From Sinorhizobium sp. RAC02 (GTDB lineage: Bacteria > Pseudomonadota > Alphaproteobacteria > Rhizobiales > Rhizobiaceae), in the NCBI RefSeq assembly GCF_001713395.1, contig NZ_CP016452.1:1674001-1738000 (forward strand): 64,000 nt of DNA. The letters are read 5' to 3'. Shown here in pieces: positions 44,898-56,148 of the stretch (position 1 is its first letter; the number at the start of each line of letters is the position of its first letter). The notes beneath the pieces are model-generated. The model was not told the origin of the DNA and ran no database searches. It worked only from the letters and a program-made list of their open reading frames with translations. The position numbers and the translations under genes were made by a program.

Positions 44898-45950
44898 ATG
44901 GCACAGGTCCAGATCCGGGACGTTCGCAAATCCTACGGTACCGCGGAGGTCCTGCGGGGCATCGATGTCGCGGTCGAGCATGGCGAATTCGTCGCCCTTG
45001 TCGGGCCGTCCGGCTGCGGCAAGTCCACCCTGCTGCGCATGATCGCGGGCCTTGAGGGCATTTCCGGCGGCGAGGTGCGGATCGACGGGCGGATCGTCAA
45101 CGACATTCCGCCGAAGCAGCGCGACGTCGCCATGGTCTTCCAGAACTATGCGCTCTATCCACATATGACCGTCGCCAAGAACATGGGCTTCTCCCTGAAG
45201 CTCGCCGGCAAGGCGCGCGACGAAATCGACCGGCGCGTCGCCGCCGCCGCTGAAATTCTTGACCTCTCCCCCTTGCTGAACCGGCTGCCGCGCCAGCTTT
45301 CGGGCGGACAACGCCAGCGTGTCGCGATGGGCCGCGCCATCGTTCGCGATCCGGCGGTCTTCTTGTTCGACGAGCCCCTGTCGAACCTTGACGCCAAGTT
45401 GCGGGTGCAGATGCGTGCGGAAATCAAGGCGCTGCATCAGCGCCTCGGCACCACGACCGTCTATGTCACCCACGACCAGGTCGAGGCGATGACCATGGCG
45501 GACAAGATCGTGGTGATGAGAGGTGGCGTCGTCGAGCAGGTAGGATCGCCGCTGGACCTCTACGATCACCCCGACAATGTGTTCGTCGCCGGCTTCATTG
45601 GCTCACCAGCGATAAATCTGTTTGAAGGCCGTCTTGAAAACGGGCATTTCACCGGAAACGGCGGCTTCTCCGCTCCAGCCGGAACCAAGAACACAGCAAG
45701 TCCTGCGGACGTCGTTCTTGGTATCCGTCCCGAGCATCTCCGTCTCGATCCGTCCGGCATCGAGGCGACTGTCGTGGTCGTCGAGCAGACCGGCGCGGAA
45801 ACACTGTTGCTGCTCGACATGCACGGCCAGAAACTCACCTATCTCGGCCGCGAACGCCTGCACGTCCGCCCGGGCGAGACGGTTCGCGTGCTGCCGGATT
45901 TCTCGCGGCTGCATATCTTCGATGCTTCGACCGGCCGACGCGTAACCTAG
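44898..45950 (+). CDS. ABC transporter ATP-binding protein, UgpC/MalK type
   Basis: The protein has 350 residues. Walker A is [11 protein letters not shown], the signature is [15 protein letters not shown], Walker B is [16 protein letters not shown] and the switch is [15 protein letters not shown]-terminal OB/TOBE regulatory domain is present ([12 protein letters not shown]). It starts two bases after the sulfatase stop and closes the transporter operon; a terminator hairpin follows. Confidence 0.93.
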   Translation: MAQVQIRDVRKSYGTAEVLRGIDVAVEHGEFVALVGPSGCGKSTLLRMIAGLEGISGGEVRIDGRIVNDIPPKQRDVAMVFQNYALYPHMTVAKNMGFSLKLAGKARDEIDRRVAAAAEILDLSPLLNRLPRQLSGGQRQRVAMGRAIVRDPAVFLFDEPLSNLDAKLRVQMRAEIKALHQRLGTTTVYVTHDQVEAMTMADKIVVMRGGVVEQVGSPLDLYDHPDNVFVAGFIGSPAINLFEGRLENGHFTGNGGFSAPAGTKNTASPADVVLGIRPEHLRLDPSGIEATVVVVEQTGAETLLLLDMHGQKLTYLGRERLHVRPGETVRVLPDFSRLHIFDASTGRRVT

Positions 45951-45987
45951 CGCGGACCATGCCTCACCGCCGTGCGATTGGCGAAAC

Positions 45988-46010
45988 GGGGCCGCGTGTC
46001 ACGCGGCCCC
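45988..46010. terminator. Bidirectional terminator hairpin
   Basis: GGGGCCGCGT (45988-45997) pairs perfectly with ACGCGGCCCC (46001-46010) around a three-base loop, between two convergent operons. T runs are short on both sides. Confidence 0.65.
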
Positions 46011-46018
46011 GCTCATGT

Positions 46019-47143
46019 TTACTGTCCGCCCCAGGCTGCCGGATAGTCGGGCAGCTTCTCACAGCCGCACATCGCGTGGTGCAGCGGCGGCATCTTGTCG
46101 TTGACATAGAGATCGAGCGTTTCGGCGGTGATCGCCGGCTGCGGCATTACCCATTCCGGTCCGGGCACGGCCTCACCCTTCAGCACCTTGACGGCCGCGA
46201 TGATTGGCGTGCGCCATTGATAGGTTGGGTAGGTCGGCGCGATCGCCTTGAAGCCTTCGGCCTTCCATTTCATCAAGAAGTCCTGCTGGTCCTCGCCGGT
46301 GATGATCGGCAGCGGCAGGCTGGAATCCTCAAAAGCTTCCAGCGCCGCAACCGCCGTCGCACCGGCATCCATCCAGATTGCATCGATCGAGCCACGTTGC
46401 AGATAGTCCTCGACGATGGACTTGGTCTTCGCGTTGTCGCCTTCGGTGAACTCCTCGCCGATGACGTTCAGGCCCTTCTCCTTGAAGATGCGCTTGGCCG
46501 CCGAAGCGCGGGTCTCCAGCACGTCGACACCGGGCACGATGCGCAGCATCAGCACGTTTGCACCAGCGGGGGCTGTGGCCGCAACGAACTCGCCGGCCTG
46601 GATACCGAAACCGTAGCCGCCAACCGGGTGGATGAAGGTCACCGGGCACTTGGTGTTGACGCCACGGTCGAAGACGATGACCGGAAGCTTGGCACAGGCC
46701 TTCTCGACGGCGGGGGTCAGCGCAGCCGTGGTGTTCGGCGAGACGATCAGCACCGAGCATTTTCCACCGTTGATCAGGTCATCGATGTCGGAAATCTGCT
46801 TGTCGTCAGAGCCTTCGGCATCGACATGGATGAGTTCCTTGATCTCCGGATGGAGCTTCACCTCTGCCTGCATGTTCGTCCAGCCGGTCACGCGCCAGGC
46901 ATTGTTCACACCGGCATTCGAGAAGCAGATCGTATAGGGGCCTTCCTTCTTGTATTTTGCGGTGTCGGCCATCTGGTCACCGTAATATTGCACCCACGGC
47001 TCCCCCTCCGGGCCATTGGCTTTCGCCGTCAGCATCTCGCGCTGCCTGGCGAATTCCGCGGGGTCATCGAAGTTCAGCTGTTGGGCTTGTGCCGTGCTGG
47101 CAAAGAGGGCAGCCGAAAGGGCGGCGGTCAGCAGTTTTTTCAT
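46019..47143 (-). CDS. ABC sugar transporter solute-binding protein (LacI/RbsB type)
   Basis: The protein has 374 residues with a signal peptide ending FASTAQAQQ. The periplasmic-binding fold of ribose/rhizopine-type proteins is visible: YTICFSNAGVNNAWRVTGWTNMQAEV, DIDDLINGGKCSVLIVSPNTTAALTPAVEKA, and KLPVIVFDRGVNTKCPVTFIH. The C-terminus ends with a Cys-x-Cys segment (MCGCEKLPDY). GGGAGTGAG precedes the ATG. It is the last gene of its operon, 62 bases after the second permease, an unusual place for a component needed in excess. Confidence 0.9.
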   Translation of the reverse strand: MKKLLTAALSAALFASTAQAQQLNFDDPAEFARQREMLTAKANGPEGEPWVQYYGDQMADTAKYKKEGPYTICFSNAGVNNAWRVTGWTNMQAEVKLHPEIKELIHVDAEGSDDKQISDIDDLINGGKCSVLIVSPNTTAALTPAVEKACAKLPVIVFDRGVNTKCPVTFIHPVGGYGFGIQAGEFVAATAPAGANVLMLRIVPGVDVLETRASAAKRIFKEKGLNVIGEEFTEGDNAKTKSIVEDYLQRGSIDAIWMDAGATAVAALEAFEDSSLPLPIITGEDQQDFLMKWKAEGFKAIAPTYPTYQWRTPIIAAVKVLKGEAVPGPEWVMPQPAITAETLDLYVNDKMPPLHHAMCGCEKLPDYPAAWGGQ

Positions 47144-47205
47144 GTCTCACTCCCATTTGATCATGATGGTCAGGTTCCTCCCGACGGCCTTGCGGCCGGC
47201 GAAAT

Positions 47206-48207
47206 TCAGGTCCGGCCGGCGCGGTTGCGCCGGTAGGTTGCAAGCACGACGGCGACGATCAGGATCACGCCCTGCACGACGTCGCGCACCGGTTTCGGCA
47301 AGCCGATGAAGTTGAGCAGCGTGAAGATCGCCGTCAGCGTCAGCGCGCCGGCAATCGAGGCCGGCACCGAGCCGCGCCCGCCGAGAAGCTGTGCGCCGCC
47401 GATGACGCAGGCGGTGATCGCCTGCAATTCGTAACCCACGCCGACATCCGTCGAGACACCGGCAAAGCCGCCAAGCAGGATGCCGGCCGTCACGGCACTC
47501 AGCGACGAGACGACGAAAGCGATGATGCGCACCCGCTCCAAGGGAACACCCGACATCTGCGCCGCCCGCGGATTGTCGCCGATGGCATGCAGCAAACGCC
47601 CGAGATTGGTGCGGTGCATGAGCCAGAACAGGCCGATCCCAACCACGATGAGGACGAGTAGTGCCACCGGCAGGAACTGAATGAGCGGAATACCCTGAAT
47701 GTTCACGCGTCCGAAGAAGCGGAAGGTGTCCGGTAGGTAGCCGCGCGGCGACCCGCTCGACCACATGAAGGCCGCGCCGTTCAGCGTGATCATCATGCCG
47801 AGCGTGGCGATCAGCGAGGGCACCCGCAAATAGCTGACGACGAGGCCATTAACCACGCCCACGGCAAGCCCGACCGCATACATGACCGGGATCACCCACC
47901 AGGCGGCATCGGCATTGTTGTTGAGCAGCATCGACGAACCGACCACCGTCAGCGTGATCACCGAGCCGACCGAGAGATCGAAGCCGCCCGAAACGATGAC
48001 GTAGATCTGGCCGGCGGCGAGGATCGCCAACGGTGCGGCGCGCTTCAGGAAATTCATGTATCCCATGGGCTCGACGAAATTCGGATTGGACAGCGTGATG
48101 GCGACAAGCAGCGCGGCGAGCACGAAGAAGACCGGATTGATCTTCGGCAGGCGGCCACCCCTTGCGGCGCCGGGCACCTTTGCGGAATCGACGGTTTCCT
48201 GGATCAT
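47206..48207 (-). CDS. ABC sugar transporter permease, RbsC type (second)
   Basis: The protein has 333 residues with eight to ten predicted membrane helices. The RbsC-family segment GLVVSYLRVPSLIATLGMMITLNGAAF and a conserved C-terminal block (ELQAITACVIGGAQLLGGRGSVPASIAGAL) are present. Its start overlaps the stop of the upstream permease (ATGA). The two permeases would form a heterodimer. Confidence 0.92.
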   Translation of the reverse strand: MIQETVDSAKVPGAARGGRLPKINPVFFVLAALLVAITLSNPNFVEPMGYMNFLKRAAPLAILAAGQIYVIVSGGFDLSVGSVITLTVVGSSMLLNNNADAAWWVIPVMYAVGLAVGVVNGLVVSYLRVPSLIATLGMMITLNGAAFMWSSGSPRGYLPDTFRFFGRVNIQGIPLIQFLPVALLVLIVVGIGLFWLMHRTNLGRLLHAIGDNPRAAQMSGVPLERVRIIAFVVSSLSAVTAGILLGGFAGVSTDVGVGYELQAITACVIGGAQLLGGRGSVPASIAGALTLTAIFTLLNFIGLPKPVRDVVQGVILIVAVVLATYRRNRAGRT

Positions 48208-49180
48208 GCCACTATCCTCTTCGAACGCACGGCGTAGAAGGCGACGGCGGCGACGATGATGATGCCGCGCATCACCTGCTTGGCGAAAGCATCGACGCCG
48301 GCGAGATTGAAGATCGAATCGATCAGCGAGAAGATGATGACGCCCGCCACGGTGCCCCAGATTCCGCCCTTGCCGCCGGACAGAATCGTGCCGCCGATGA
48401 CGACCACGGCAATGGATTCCAGGTCATAGGCACCCTCCGTACCAATCCACGGCGAGCCTGATTTCAGCCGGCTTGCGAGATAGAGGCCGGCAAGCGAGGC
48501 GCACAGGCTGCAGATGATGTGGCTCGCCATCACCACCCGCGCCGTCTTGATGCCGGCCGCCCGAGCCGTATCGCGATTGCCGCCGACCGAATAGATGTTC
48601 GAGCCGAAGCGGGTGAAGCGCAGCACGGCCCAGGCCACCAGGACGAGGAGCGCCAGAGCGATGAGGCTGACTGGCAGGCCGAGCACCTCGCCATAGGCGA
48701 AATACTGGAAGGCATCCGGCACCGAGCCACCGAACCGGCCATGGAAGGAGGCGAGGCAACCCTGGATGATCAGCGCCATGCCGAGTGTCGCGATCAGCGG
48801 ATTGACTTCAAGCTTGGTGATCATCAGCCCGTTCAGCGTGCCCACGACAGCACCCATCAGCAGCACCACGAGGACCGCAGGCACCATCATCGCCGGGTCG
48901 CCGTTCATGATCGCCGACGAGACGACGGCGGAAGCCGAGATCAGATGCGCCACCGACAGGTCGATCGAGCCGACGAGGATCGCAAACGTCTGGCCGACGG
49001 CGGTAATGCCGAGTGCTATGGAACGGTTGAGGATGGAGACCGCCGCTTCCGGCGTGAGGAATCGCGTGAGGCCGAGGCTGAGCGCGATCACAATGTAGAT
49101 GGCAAGCGCCGCGGCAAGCAGCAGAGCCGGTGCATAGCGCTCCATGCGCCAGGCAGGACGTTTGGTGAGGGTTGCCGTGT

Positions 49181-49184
<4 letters not shown>
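48204..49184 (-). CDS. ABC sugar transporter permease, RbsC type (first)
   Basis: The protein has 326 residues with eight to ten predicted membrane helices. It carries GLMITKLEVNPLIATLGMALIIQG and the C-terminal DLESIAVVVIGGTILSGGKGGIWGTVAG, matching the RbsC family. Coupled by ATGA overlaps to the ATPase gene upstream and the second permease downstream. Confidence 0.92.
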
Positions 49185-50685
<1,501 letters not shown>

Positions 50686-50689
<4 letters not shown>

Positions 50690-51534
50690 GCTGCTGCCCA
50701 TGTCTTGCGAATGAACGTTGCGCTTTCGGAGAAAAGCGTCTCGAAATCCGGAAACAGCGGCCGCCAGACGCGGGTCGCCGCCGCGATAGCCGGCAGGCCG
50801 GCCCCGAAGGCCTCAAGCGTCAACCAGCCGTCATAACCGATCTCCTTCAACACGGTGAACATCGCCGCGAAGTCTATGTGCCCCCGCCCGGGGATGCCAC
50901 GGTCGTTCTCCGACACATGGAAAATGCCGATATCCGGACCGATCAACCGGATGGCCTCTTCCTGCCGGCGTTCCTCCACATTGGCGTGGAACGTGTCGTA
51001 CATGATCTTGAAGGCGGGGTGTCCAACCCGGTCGACATACGCGCGGGCCTGCTCCATCGTGTTGAGGTAATAGGTCTCGAAGCGGTTGAGCGGCTCCAGG
51101 CTCAGATGCATGCCGTGAGTTGCCGCCCGCTCGGCCAGCGCGCGGTGTGCATCCGCACCGTATTTCAGTTCGTCCTCGGTGGCGCCGGTGCCCGTGAAGA
51201 CGCCGATCGGCGCGTGAAACGGGCCACCCATGCTCTCGGCGCCGAGCGCGATGGCGCAATCCAGCGCCCAGTCGAGATGCGCAAGCCCGCGCGCCCGCAC
51301 CTCGGCATCACTGCTGACGGGGCTGGCCTCCGGCGTTGGCACGATCGACGTGGTCGACCGGCCAAGGCCGAGAGCGTCGAGTTTTTTGCCCAGGCGCTCA
51401 TAGTGGCCGACCGCCCCCTTGAGGACCGGCACCTCGACGCCATCATAGCCAAGGTCACGCAGCCGCCCGATGCTGTCGAAATGACTGTCCTCGACGAAGT
51501 CGGTCAGGCACAGAAGGTTGATGCCGAGTTTCAT
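50686..51534 (-). CDS. Ketose 3-epimerase-like TIM-barrel protein (D-tagatose 3-epimerase family)
   Basis: The protein has 282 residues. Motifs match the D-tagatose/D-psicose 3-epimerase group: LSLEPLNRFETY, IMYDTFHANVEE, HVSENDRGIPGRGHIDF and WLTLEAF, carrying the two glutamates, Asp and His that bind the metal and substrate. It would epimerise a ketose at C3 in the cytosol. It lies between a second TIM-barrel gene and the sugar-transport ATPase gene, so the imported sugar or its product is the likely substrate. Confidence 0.82.
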
Positions 51535-51541
51535 GGCGCGC

Positions 51542-52414
51542 TCAATGCAGCTTGATGCCGAGATCGCCGCAGGTGCCGCGGATCCAGGCGAGCGACTTCT
51601 CGATCATCGGTCCGGCCGCGCCCTCGCATTCGAGGCTCAGCACGCCGTCATAGCCATGGTCACGCAGTTGGGCGAGGCAGGCCTTGATGTTCTCTGCATT
51701 GACGCCGTCGCCAAGCGCGCAATGACTGACGGCAATGCCGGTCTGCCCGCCGCGCACCGCATCTGCCAGCGATTGCGATACGTCCTTGACGTGGACATGG
51801 CTGACCTTGTCGATGAAACGCGGAAGAAACTCGGTCGGCTCCTGGCCGGCGATGAAGGTGTTGCCGGTATCCATGTTCATGCGCAGCCACTTCGAATCGA
51901 CGAAGGCCAGCATGCGCGCCATAAATTCCGGACGTGTCGTGAAATGACCGTGCGGCTCGATGTTGACGATGATCTCGTGCGCCTCCGCGACCTCGATGAT
52001 CTTCTCGTAGCTGCGCTTCATCAGCGCCATCGATTCCTCTTCGCTCAAGCCTTCCGGCATGTGAAGCCCGTCGGTCGTGTCGACGCAGGGGCTGCCGGCT
52101 TGCGCGGCCCAGGCGATCGATTTCAGCACATAGGGCACGCCCCGGAGCGGCCCGTCTTCGCCGGAAAGCGGATAGGCGGCATCGACCTGGGAAAACCGCA
52201 CGCCGTAGCGATCCATCTTGCGGCGCAGCAGCGCGGGGTCTTCGTAGAGCGCGACATGGGGTTGATAGCCGAGGCCATGAATCCAGCTCACGCCGTCGAT
52301 CAGGCCACACTCGATGAAGTGCACATCGTTGTCGCTCGCCCACTGCAAGCATTTTTCGAACGACCAGTAGACCGAATTGAACGCATCCGTGTGGAAGCCT
52401 ATCCGCACCGGCAA
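51542..52414 (-). CDS. Sugar phosphate isomerase/epimerase-family TIM-barrel protein
   Basis: The protein has 290 residues of the xylose isomerase-like TIM-barrel superfamily. It starts VRIGFHTDAFNSVYWSFEKCLQWA and has IVNIEPHGHFTTRPEF, RMNMDTGNTFIAGQEP, VSHVHVKDVSQ and LSLECEGAAG; the Glu, Asp, His and Glu are the usual metal ligands. It is the first gene of the minus-strand sugar operon. A role in isomerising the imported sugar or its keto product is inferred from position. Confidence 0.82.
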   Translation of the reverse strand: MPVRIGFHTDAFNSVYWSFEKCLQWASDNDVHFIECGLIDGVSWIHGLGYQPHVALYEDPALLRRKMDRYGVRFSQVDAAYPLSGEDGPLRGVPYVLKSIAWAAQAGSPCVDTTDGLHMPEGLSEEESMALMKRSYEKIIEVAEAHEIIVNIEPHGHFTTRPEFMARMLAFVDSKWLRMNMDTGNTFIAGQEPTEFLPRFIDKVSHVHVKDVSQSLADAVRGGQTGIAVSHCALGDGVNAENIKACLAQLRDHGYDGVLSLECEGAAGPMIEKSLAWIRGTCGDLGIKLH

Positions 52415-52569
52415 ATCCTCCCCATTTCTCCTCCATGCCGTTGAGTTTCAACGGCAAATCACCAGCGCCTCGATTTGTCGCTTGATGATGGCCAAGCATT
52501 GCGCAATAAATCGTTGCCCGCGTTCGAAATAGAGGAGTGGTAAATTTTGAACACCGGCGGAGGAGAGTG

Positions 52570-53643
52570 ATGAACAAAGCCAACAACGAACGGGCGGTCA
52601 GCCGGCCCGCGGTTTTTCGTGAGCCGGGCGCCCTGCTCTATGCCGGCAACTGCCAGGACCTGATGAAGGCGTCGCTTGCTGGACAGGTCTCGCTCAATGC
52701 CTGGACGAGGCGGGGTTATCCGGGGACGGACCTTGGGAAGGCTCTGCCACAAGTCTGCTCCGTCGGCGGCTGGGACGCGACAACGCCACAGGACTGGGGG
52801 TTGCGCGAACATTGCAACGAGGGTGTGAAGATCGCCTATCTCGCGCGCGGCTCGCTGACCATCACGATGGACGGCCGGAAGACCACGCTCAACGAAGGCC
52901 AGATGTTCGTCGTGCGGCCCTGGCAGTTGCATGCGCTCGGCGACCCGACCATCGGCGCCAGCCATATCATCTGGGTCCTGATGGACATGGGTGTGCGCCG
53001 CCCGCACGAGACCTGGCTTTGGCCCGAATGGATCGGCTGGCCGGAGCGAGACCGCAAAAGGCTGAGCGAACTCCTGTCGAAGAACGAGCAGATTTCCTAT
53101 CTCGCTTCACGCGACGTCACGCGTACCTTCCTGGAGATACACGAAGTGGTGGCAGGCGGCGATATCGAGGGCGGCGAGGCGAGGCTTCGCCTGCTGATCT
53201 CGATGATGCTGCTGCAGTTTCGCCAGATGCTGGAGAGCCAGTCGCCGGTGCTCGACATTGCGCTGGCAAGCTCGAAACGCACGGTGGAAATCTTCCTGAA
53301 ACGACTACGACACGCGCTTGACGAAGACTGGACGCTGGAGAACATGGCGGCCGAGTGCAACCTTTCGCGCACCCAGTTCACCCAGCATTGCCAGGTGCTG
53401 ACCAACATGACGCCCGTCCGCTATCTCCAGATGCTTCGGCTCAATGCCGCTCGCCAACTCCTTGAAGATGGCCGGCAATCCGTGACCCACGTCGCTTTTG
53501 ACTGCGGCTTCTCCTCCAGCCAGTATTTTGCAACCTGCTACAAGAAGCGCTTCGGCTTCTCCCCTATGGAGACGCCTCGGCAGGACACGCTGGTGCAAAG
53601 CCGTGGGGACAAGCTCACCGCCGGCATTCACAATTCAACATAA
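52570..53643 (+). CDS. AraC-family regulator
   Basis: The protein has 357 residues. A cupin-like N-terminal sensor (GVKIAYLARGSLTITMDGRKTTLNEGQMFVVRPWQLHALG) precedes a C-terminal double helix-turn-helix (WTLENMAAECNLSRTQFTQHCQVLTNMTPVRYLQMLRLNAARQLL and VAFDCGFSSSQYFATCYKKRFGFSP). GGAGGAG lies before the ATG at 52570. It is divergent from the sugar-isomerase/ABC operon with about 155 bases between, and probably activates it when the sugar is bound. Confidence 0.9.
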   Translation: MNKANNERAVSRPAVFREPGALLYAGNCQDLMKASLAGQVSLNAWTRRGYPGTDLGKALPQVCSVGGWDATTPQDWGLREHCNEGVKIAYLARGSLTITMDGRKTTLNEGQMFVVRPWQLHALGDPTIGASHIIWVLMDMGVRRPHETWLWPEWIGWPERDRKRLSELLSKNEQISYLASRDVTRTFLEIHEVVAGGDIEGGEARLRLLISMMLLQFRQMLESQSPVLDIALASSKRTVEIFLKRLRHALDEDWTLENMAAECNLSRTQFTQHCQVLTNMTPVRYLQMLRLNAARQLLEDGRQSVTHVAFDCGFSSSQYFATCYKKRFGFSPMETPRQDTLVQSRGDKLTAGIHNST

Positions 53644-53675
53644 GCAAGCGACCGCTTGGCAGACAATGGAATCTC

Positions 53676-53711
53676 CGGGCCAGCGCATCGATCTGGCCCG
53701 AGTTTGTTTTT
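53676..53711 (+). terminator. Terminator after the AraC gene
   Basis: CGGGCCAG (53676-53683) pairs with CTGGCCCG (53693-53700), followed by AGTTTGTTTTT. It separates the AraC gene from the betaine genes. Confidence 0.82.
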
Positions 53712-53735
53712 CCAGAGCGATTTTCACCACGAATT

Positions 53736-53759
53736 CCTTGGGCATGATGTTGCCCAAGG
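53736..53759 (+). promoter_or_regulatory. Inverted repeat with a possible sigma-54 promoter before the Rieske oxygenase gene
   Basis: CCTTGGGC (53736-53743) and GCCCAAGG (53752-53759) are perfect arms. TGG at 53739-53741 and TTGC at 53750-53753 are spaced as in a -24/-12 sigma-54 promoter, but the intermediate bases fit poorly. No T run follows, so it is not a terminator. The gap 53760-53890 shows nothing else definite. Confidence 0.3.
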
Positions 53760-53890
53760 GACGCGTTCGGCACACTCGGTACCCTTAGATTTTCTTGCGC
53801 AGACCCGAAGGTATTCGCGTTTGCTCGACGGAGCGAGATGCAGGTAGCCTCATCTCCAGTCGAACAAACCTGCGTTTAGGATCTGCCGAA

Positions 53891-55084
53891 ATGGATATGT
53901 TCTCGACCTATAGCACAGGCAAGGGCCTGCCACGCCAGTTCTACCTGAGTGATGAGATCTTTGCCGCCGAGCAGGAGAAGATATTCCGCAACAACTGGTT
54001 CTTTGCCGGACACACGATCGAGTTGCCGAAGTCGGGAGACTATATCACGCTCGATGTCGGCGGTGCGCCGGTCGTCGTGGTGCGTGACCGTGACGGAAAA
54101 ATCCACGCCCATCACAATGTCTGTCGACACCGTGGCTCGATCATCTGTACCAAAGAAAAGGGCACGGCTTCGCGCCTCGTCTGCCCCTATCATTCCTGGT
54201 CATACACCCATGACGGAGCGCTGATCGGCGCGCCGATGATGGGCGACGATTTCGACAAGAGCGCCCACAGGCTGAAACCGGTTCATGTCGGGGAACTGCA
54301 CGGGCTGATCTTCGTCAATCTCGCCGAGACGCCTTTGCCGTTCCACGAACTGCATGATCACCTTTCGCCCATCCTGAAATCCCAGGGTATCGCCCGCGCG
54401 AAAATGGCGCTCATCCGCGACTATCATCTCGATGTGAACTGGAAAATCGTCGTCGAGAACAACCGCGAGTGCTACCATTGCGAGGCAAACCATCACGGAT
54501 ACGTTTCGGTTCAGTACGACACCGAAAACGACAATCCGGCATTGAAGGACGAGATCGCCGAACGCCTTGCCGACTGCACGATCCGTTGGGAAAAGGCAGG
54601 GCTCGACGTCGCCCGCGTCAACACGTCGTCGAACAACACCGCCGAATGGTTTCGCGCCAATCGCACGCCGGTGCGCAAGGGCATGGTCACCGAAAGCCCG
54701 GACGGCCAGTTGGTATGCGACGTGCTGATGGCCGGTTTCACCGATCCCGACATGGGAACGGCCCGCGCCAACACGAACATCAACTTCTGGTGCCACGCGA
54801 ACGCCGACTATGCCCATACCGTGCGCATCACGCCGGTCTCGCCGACGAAGACGATCGTGCGCGGCTACTGGCTTGTCGATGAGGCGGCCGTCGAGGGCCG
54901 CGACTACGATCCCGAAAAGATCGCGGCTTTCCACGACCAGGTCATGTCGGAGGACTGGGAGATCTGTCGACGGCAATGGATCGGCATCACCTCGCCCGGC
55001 TTCGAACCCGGGCCCTATTCCCCAACCAAAGAGCAGAACGTCGATCGCTACATCCGTTGGTATGCCCAGCGGATGACCACCTGA
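53891..55084 (+). CDS. Rieske non-haem iron oxygenase, GbcA/stachydrine demethylase-like
   Basis: The protein has 397 residues. The Rieske cluster is bound by Cys78, His80, Cys98 and His101 (NVCRHRGSIIC, LVCPYHSW). The mononuclear iron site is in VVENNRECYHCEANHH (His196, His201, with an Asp later). Relatives with this NNRECYHC pattern demethylate quaternary amines such as glycine betaine (GbcA), stachydrine or carnitine, releasing formaldehyde. Electrons come from the reductase encoded next. AGGA precedes the ATG at 53891. The two dimethylglycine dehydrogenase-like genes nearby make glycine betaine the favourite substrate. Confidence 0.87.
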   Translation: MDMFSTYSTGKGLPRQFYLSDEIFAAEQEKIFRNNWFFAGHTIELPKSGDYITLDVGGAPVVVVRDRDGKIHAHHNVCRHRGSIICTKEKGTASRLVCPYHSWSYTHDGALIGAPMMGDDFDKSAHRLKPVHVGELHGLIFVNLAETPLPFHELHDHLSPILKSQGIARAKMALIRDYHLDVNWKIVVENNRECYHCEANHHGYVSVQYDTENDNPALKDEIAERLADCTIRWEKAGLDVARVNTSSNNTAEWFRANRTPVRKGMVTESPDGQLVCDVLMAGFTDPDMGTARANTNINFWCHANADYAHTVRITPVSPTKTIVRGYWLVDEAAVEGRDYDPEKIAAFHDQVMSEDWEICRRQWIGITSPGFEPGPYSPTKEQNVDRYIRWYAQRMTT

Positions 55085-55097
55085 TCCTGCCGAATTG

Positions 55098-56063
55098 ATG
55101 CCAGCCATGCACTCCGGGCCGGAAATCCTGCTTCAAGTCACCGATATCAAAGCGCTGACCGCCCGAGCTTCGGCCTACAGGTTGGTCTCGCCCTCCGGTG
55201 AGCGCCTTCCGGCCTGGGACGCCGGCGCTCATCTCAGCTTCCACCTCCCAAGCGGCCACTTGCGTTGTTACTCGCTGTGTGGTGACCCCGCCCGGACGTC
55301 CGAATACTGGGTCGCCGTCCAGCGTGAAGACCAGGGCCAGGGCGGTTCACTGGAGGTGGCCAGAACATTCACGCACGGGGCCATAGTGCGTGCCGACCGC
55401 CCGCGCAACGGTTTTGCGCTGGCCGAAGATGCGGAGCGTCATCTCCTGATCGCCGCCGGAATCGGCATCACCCCAATCATCGCGATGATCCATCATTTAC
55501 GGCAGGCCGGGGCGGACTACTTCGCTCATGTCTGCGCACGCTCTCTCGAAGAAACAGCGTCCTGCACATTCATTCTCGACGAAATCGCCGCCGGCCACGC
55601 AGCGCTCCATCACGACGGCAACGATCCCGCCCGCCGCCCGGACATGCCCGCAATGGTCGGCAAGGCTACCGCCGGAACGCATGTCTATGCCTGCGGCCCG
55701 CCAGGGTTCCTCAAAGCCTTTGGCAAGGCGACCGAAAGCTGGCCGCCTCATCAGATTCATGTCGAGTCCGTCGCCCCGAACGAGCGCTTGGCCGAGGGTG
55801 ACCGGGCATTCGAAGTCGAGATCGCCTCAAGTGGTGAGGTCATCACAGTGCCGGCCGACAAGACGTTGCTAGCTGCACTGGCCGAGCGTGGACATGGGAT
55901 CGCAACGAGCTGCCGGCAGGGAATCTGTGGCTCCTGCATGGTCCGCTACATCGACGGCATTCCTGACCATCGGGACGAAGCGCTCTGCGAACTCGAGCGG
56001 CAGGATTATCTCACGGTCTGCTGCTCCCGGGCGCGTTCACCAAGGCTCGTCCTCGACCTCTAA
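55098..56063 (+). CDS. Oxygenase reductase with C-terminal [2Fe-2S] domain, GbcB-like
   Basis: The protein has 321 residues. A flavin-binding barrel (HLRCYSLCGDPART) and NAD domain (LLIAAGIGITPIIAMIHHL; YACGPPGFLKAF) precede a plant-type ferredoxin domain with SCRQGICGSCMVRY and LTVCCSRA. The order matches phthalate dioxygenase reductase, vanillate demethylase VanB and GbcB. It passes electrons from NAD(P)H to the Rieske protein. It starts about 13 bases after the oxygenase stop; TTG 55095 or ATG 55098 could be the start. Confidence 0.87.
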   Translation: MPAMHSGPEILLQVTDIKALTARASAYRLVSPSGERLPAWDAGAHLSFHLPSGHLRCYSLCGDPARTSEYWVAVQREDQGQGGSLEVARTFTHGAIVRADRPRNGFALAEDAERHLLIAAGIGITPIIAMIHHLRQAGADYFAHVCARSLEETASCTFILDEIAAGHAALHHDGNDPARRPDMPAMVGKATAGTHVYACGPPGFLKAFGKATESWPPHQIHVESVAPNERLAEGDRAFEVEIASSGEVITVPADKTLLAALAERGHGIATSCRQGICGSCMVRYIDGIPDHRDEALCELERQDYLTVCCSRARSPRLVLDL

Positions 56064-56148
56064 GAAATCGCGTTGCGCCGGCAAGAGGCCGCTTCAACGG
56101 GCAAACAAACCATCTCGCTGTCGAAAGCCCCAACCGGAAAGGCCGAAT

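Noticed and set aside
55888..56148. An N-terminal extension of the first dimethylglycine dehydrogenase-like protein
   Set aside because: It overlaps the end of the reductase gene in another frame and has no conserved content; the ATG at 56149 has a good ribosome binding site directly before the FAD motif.
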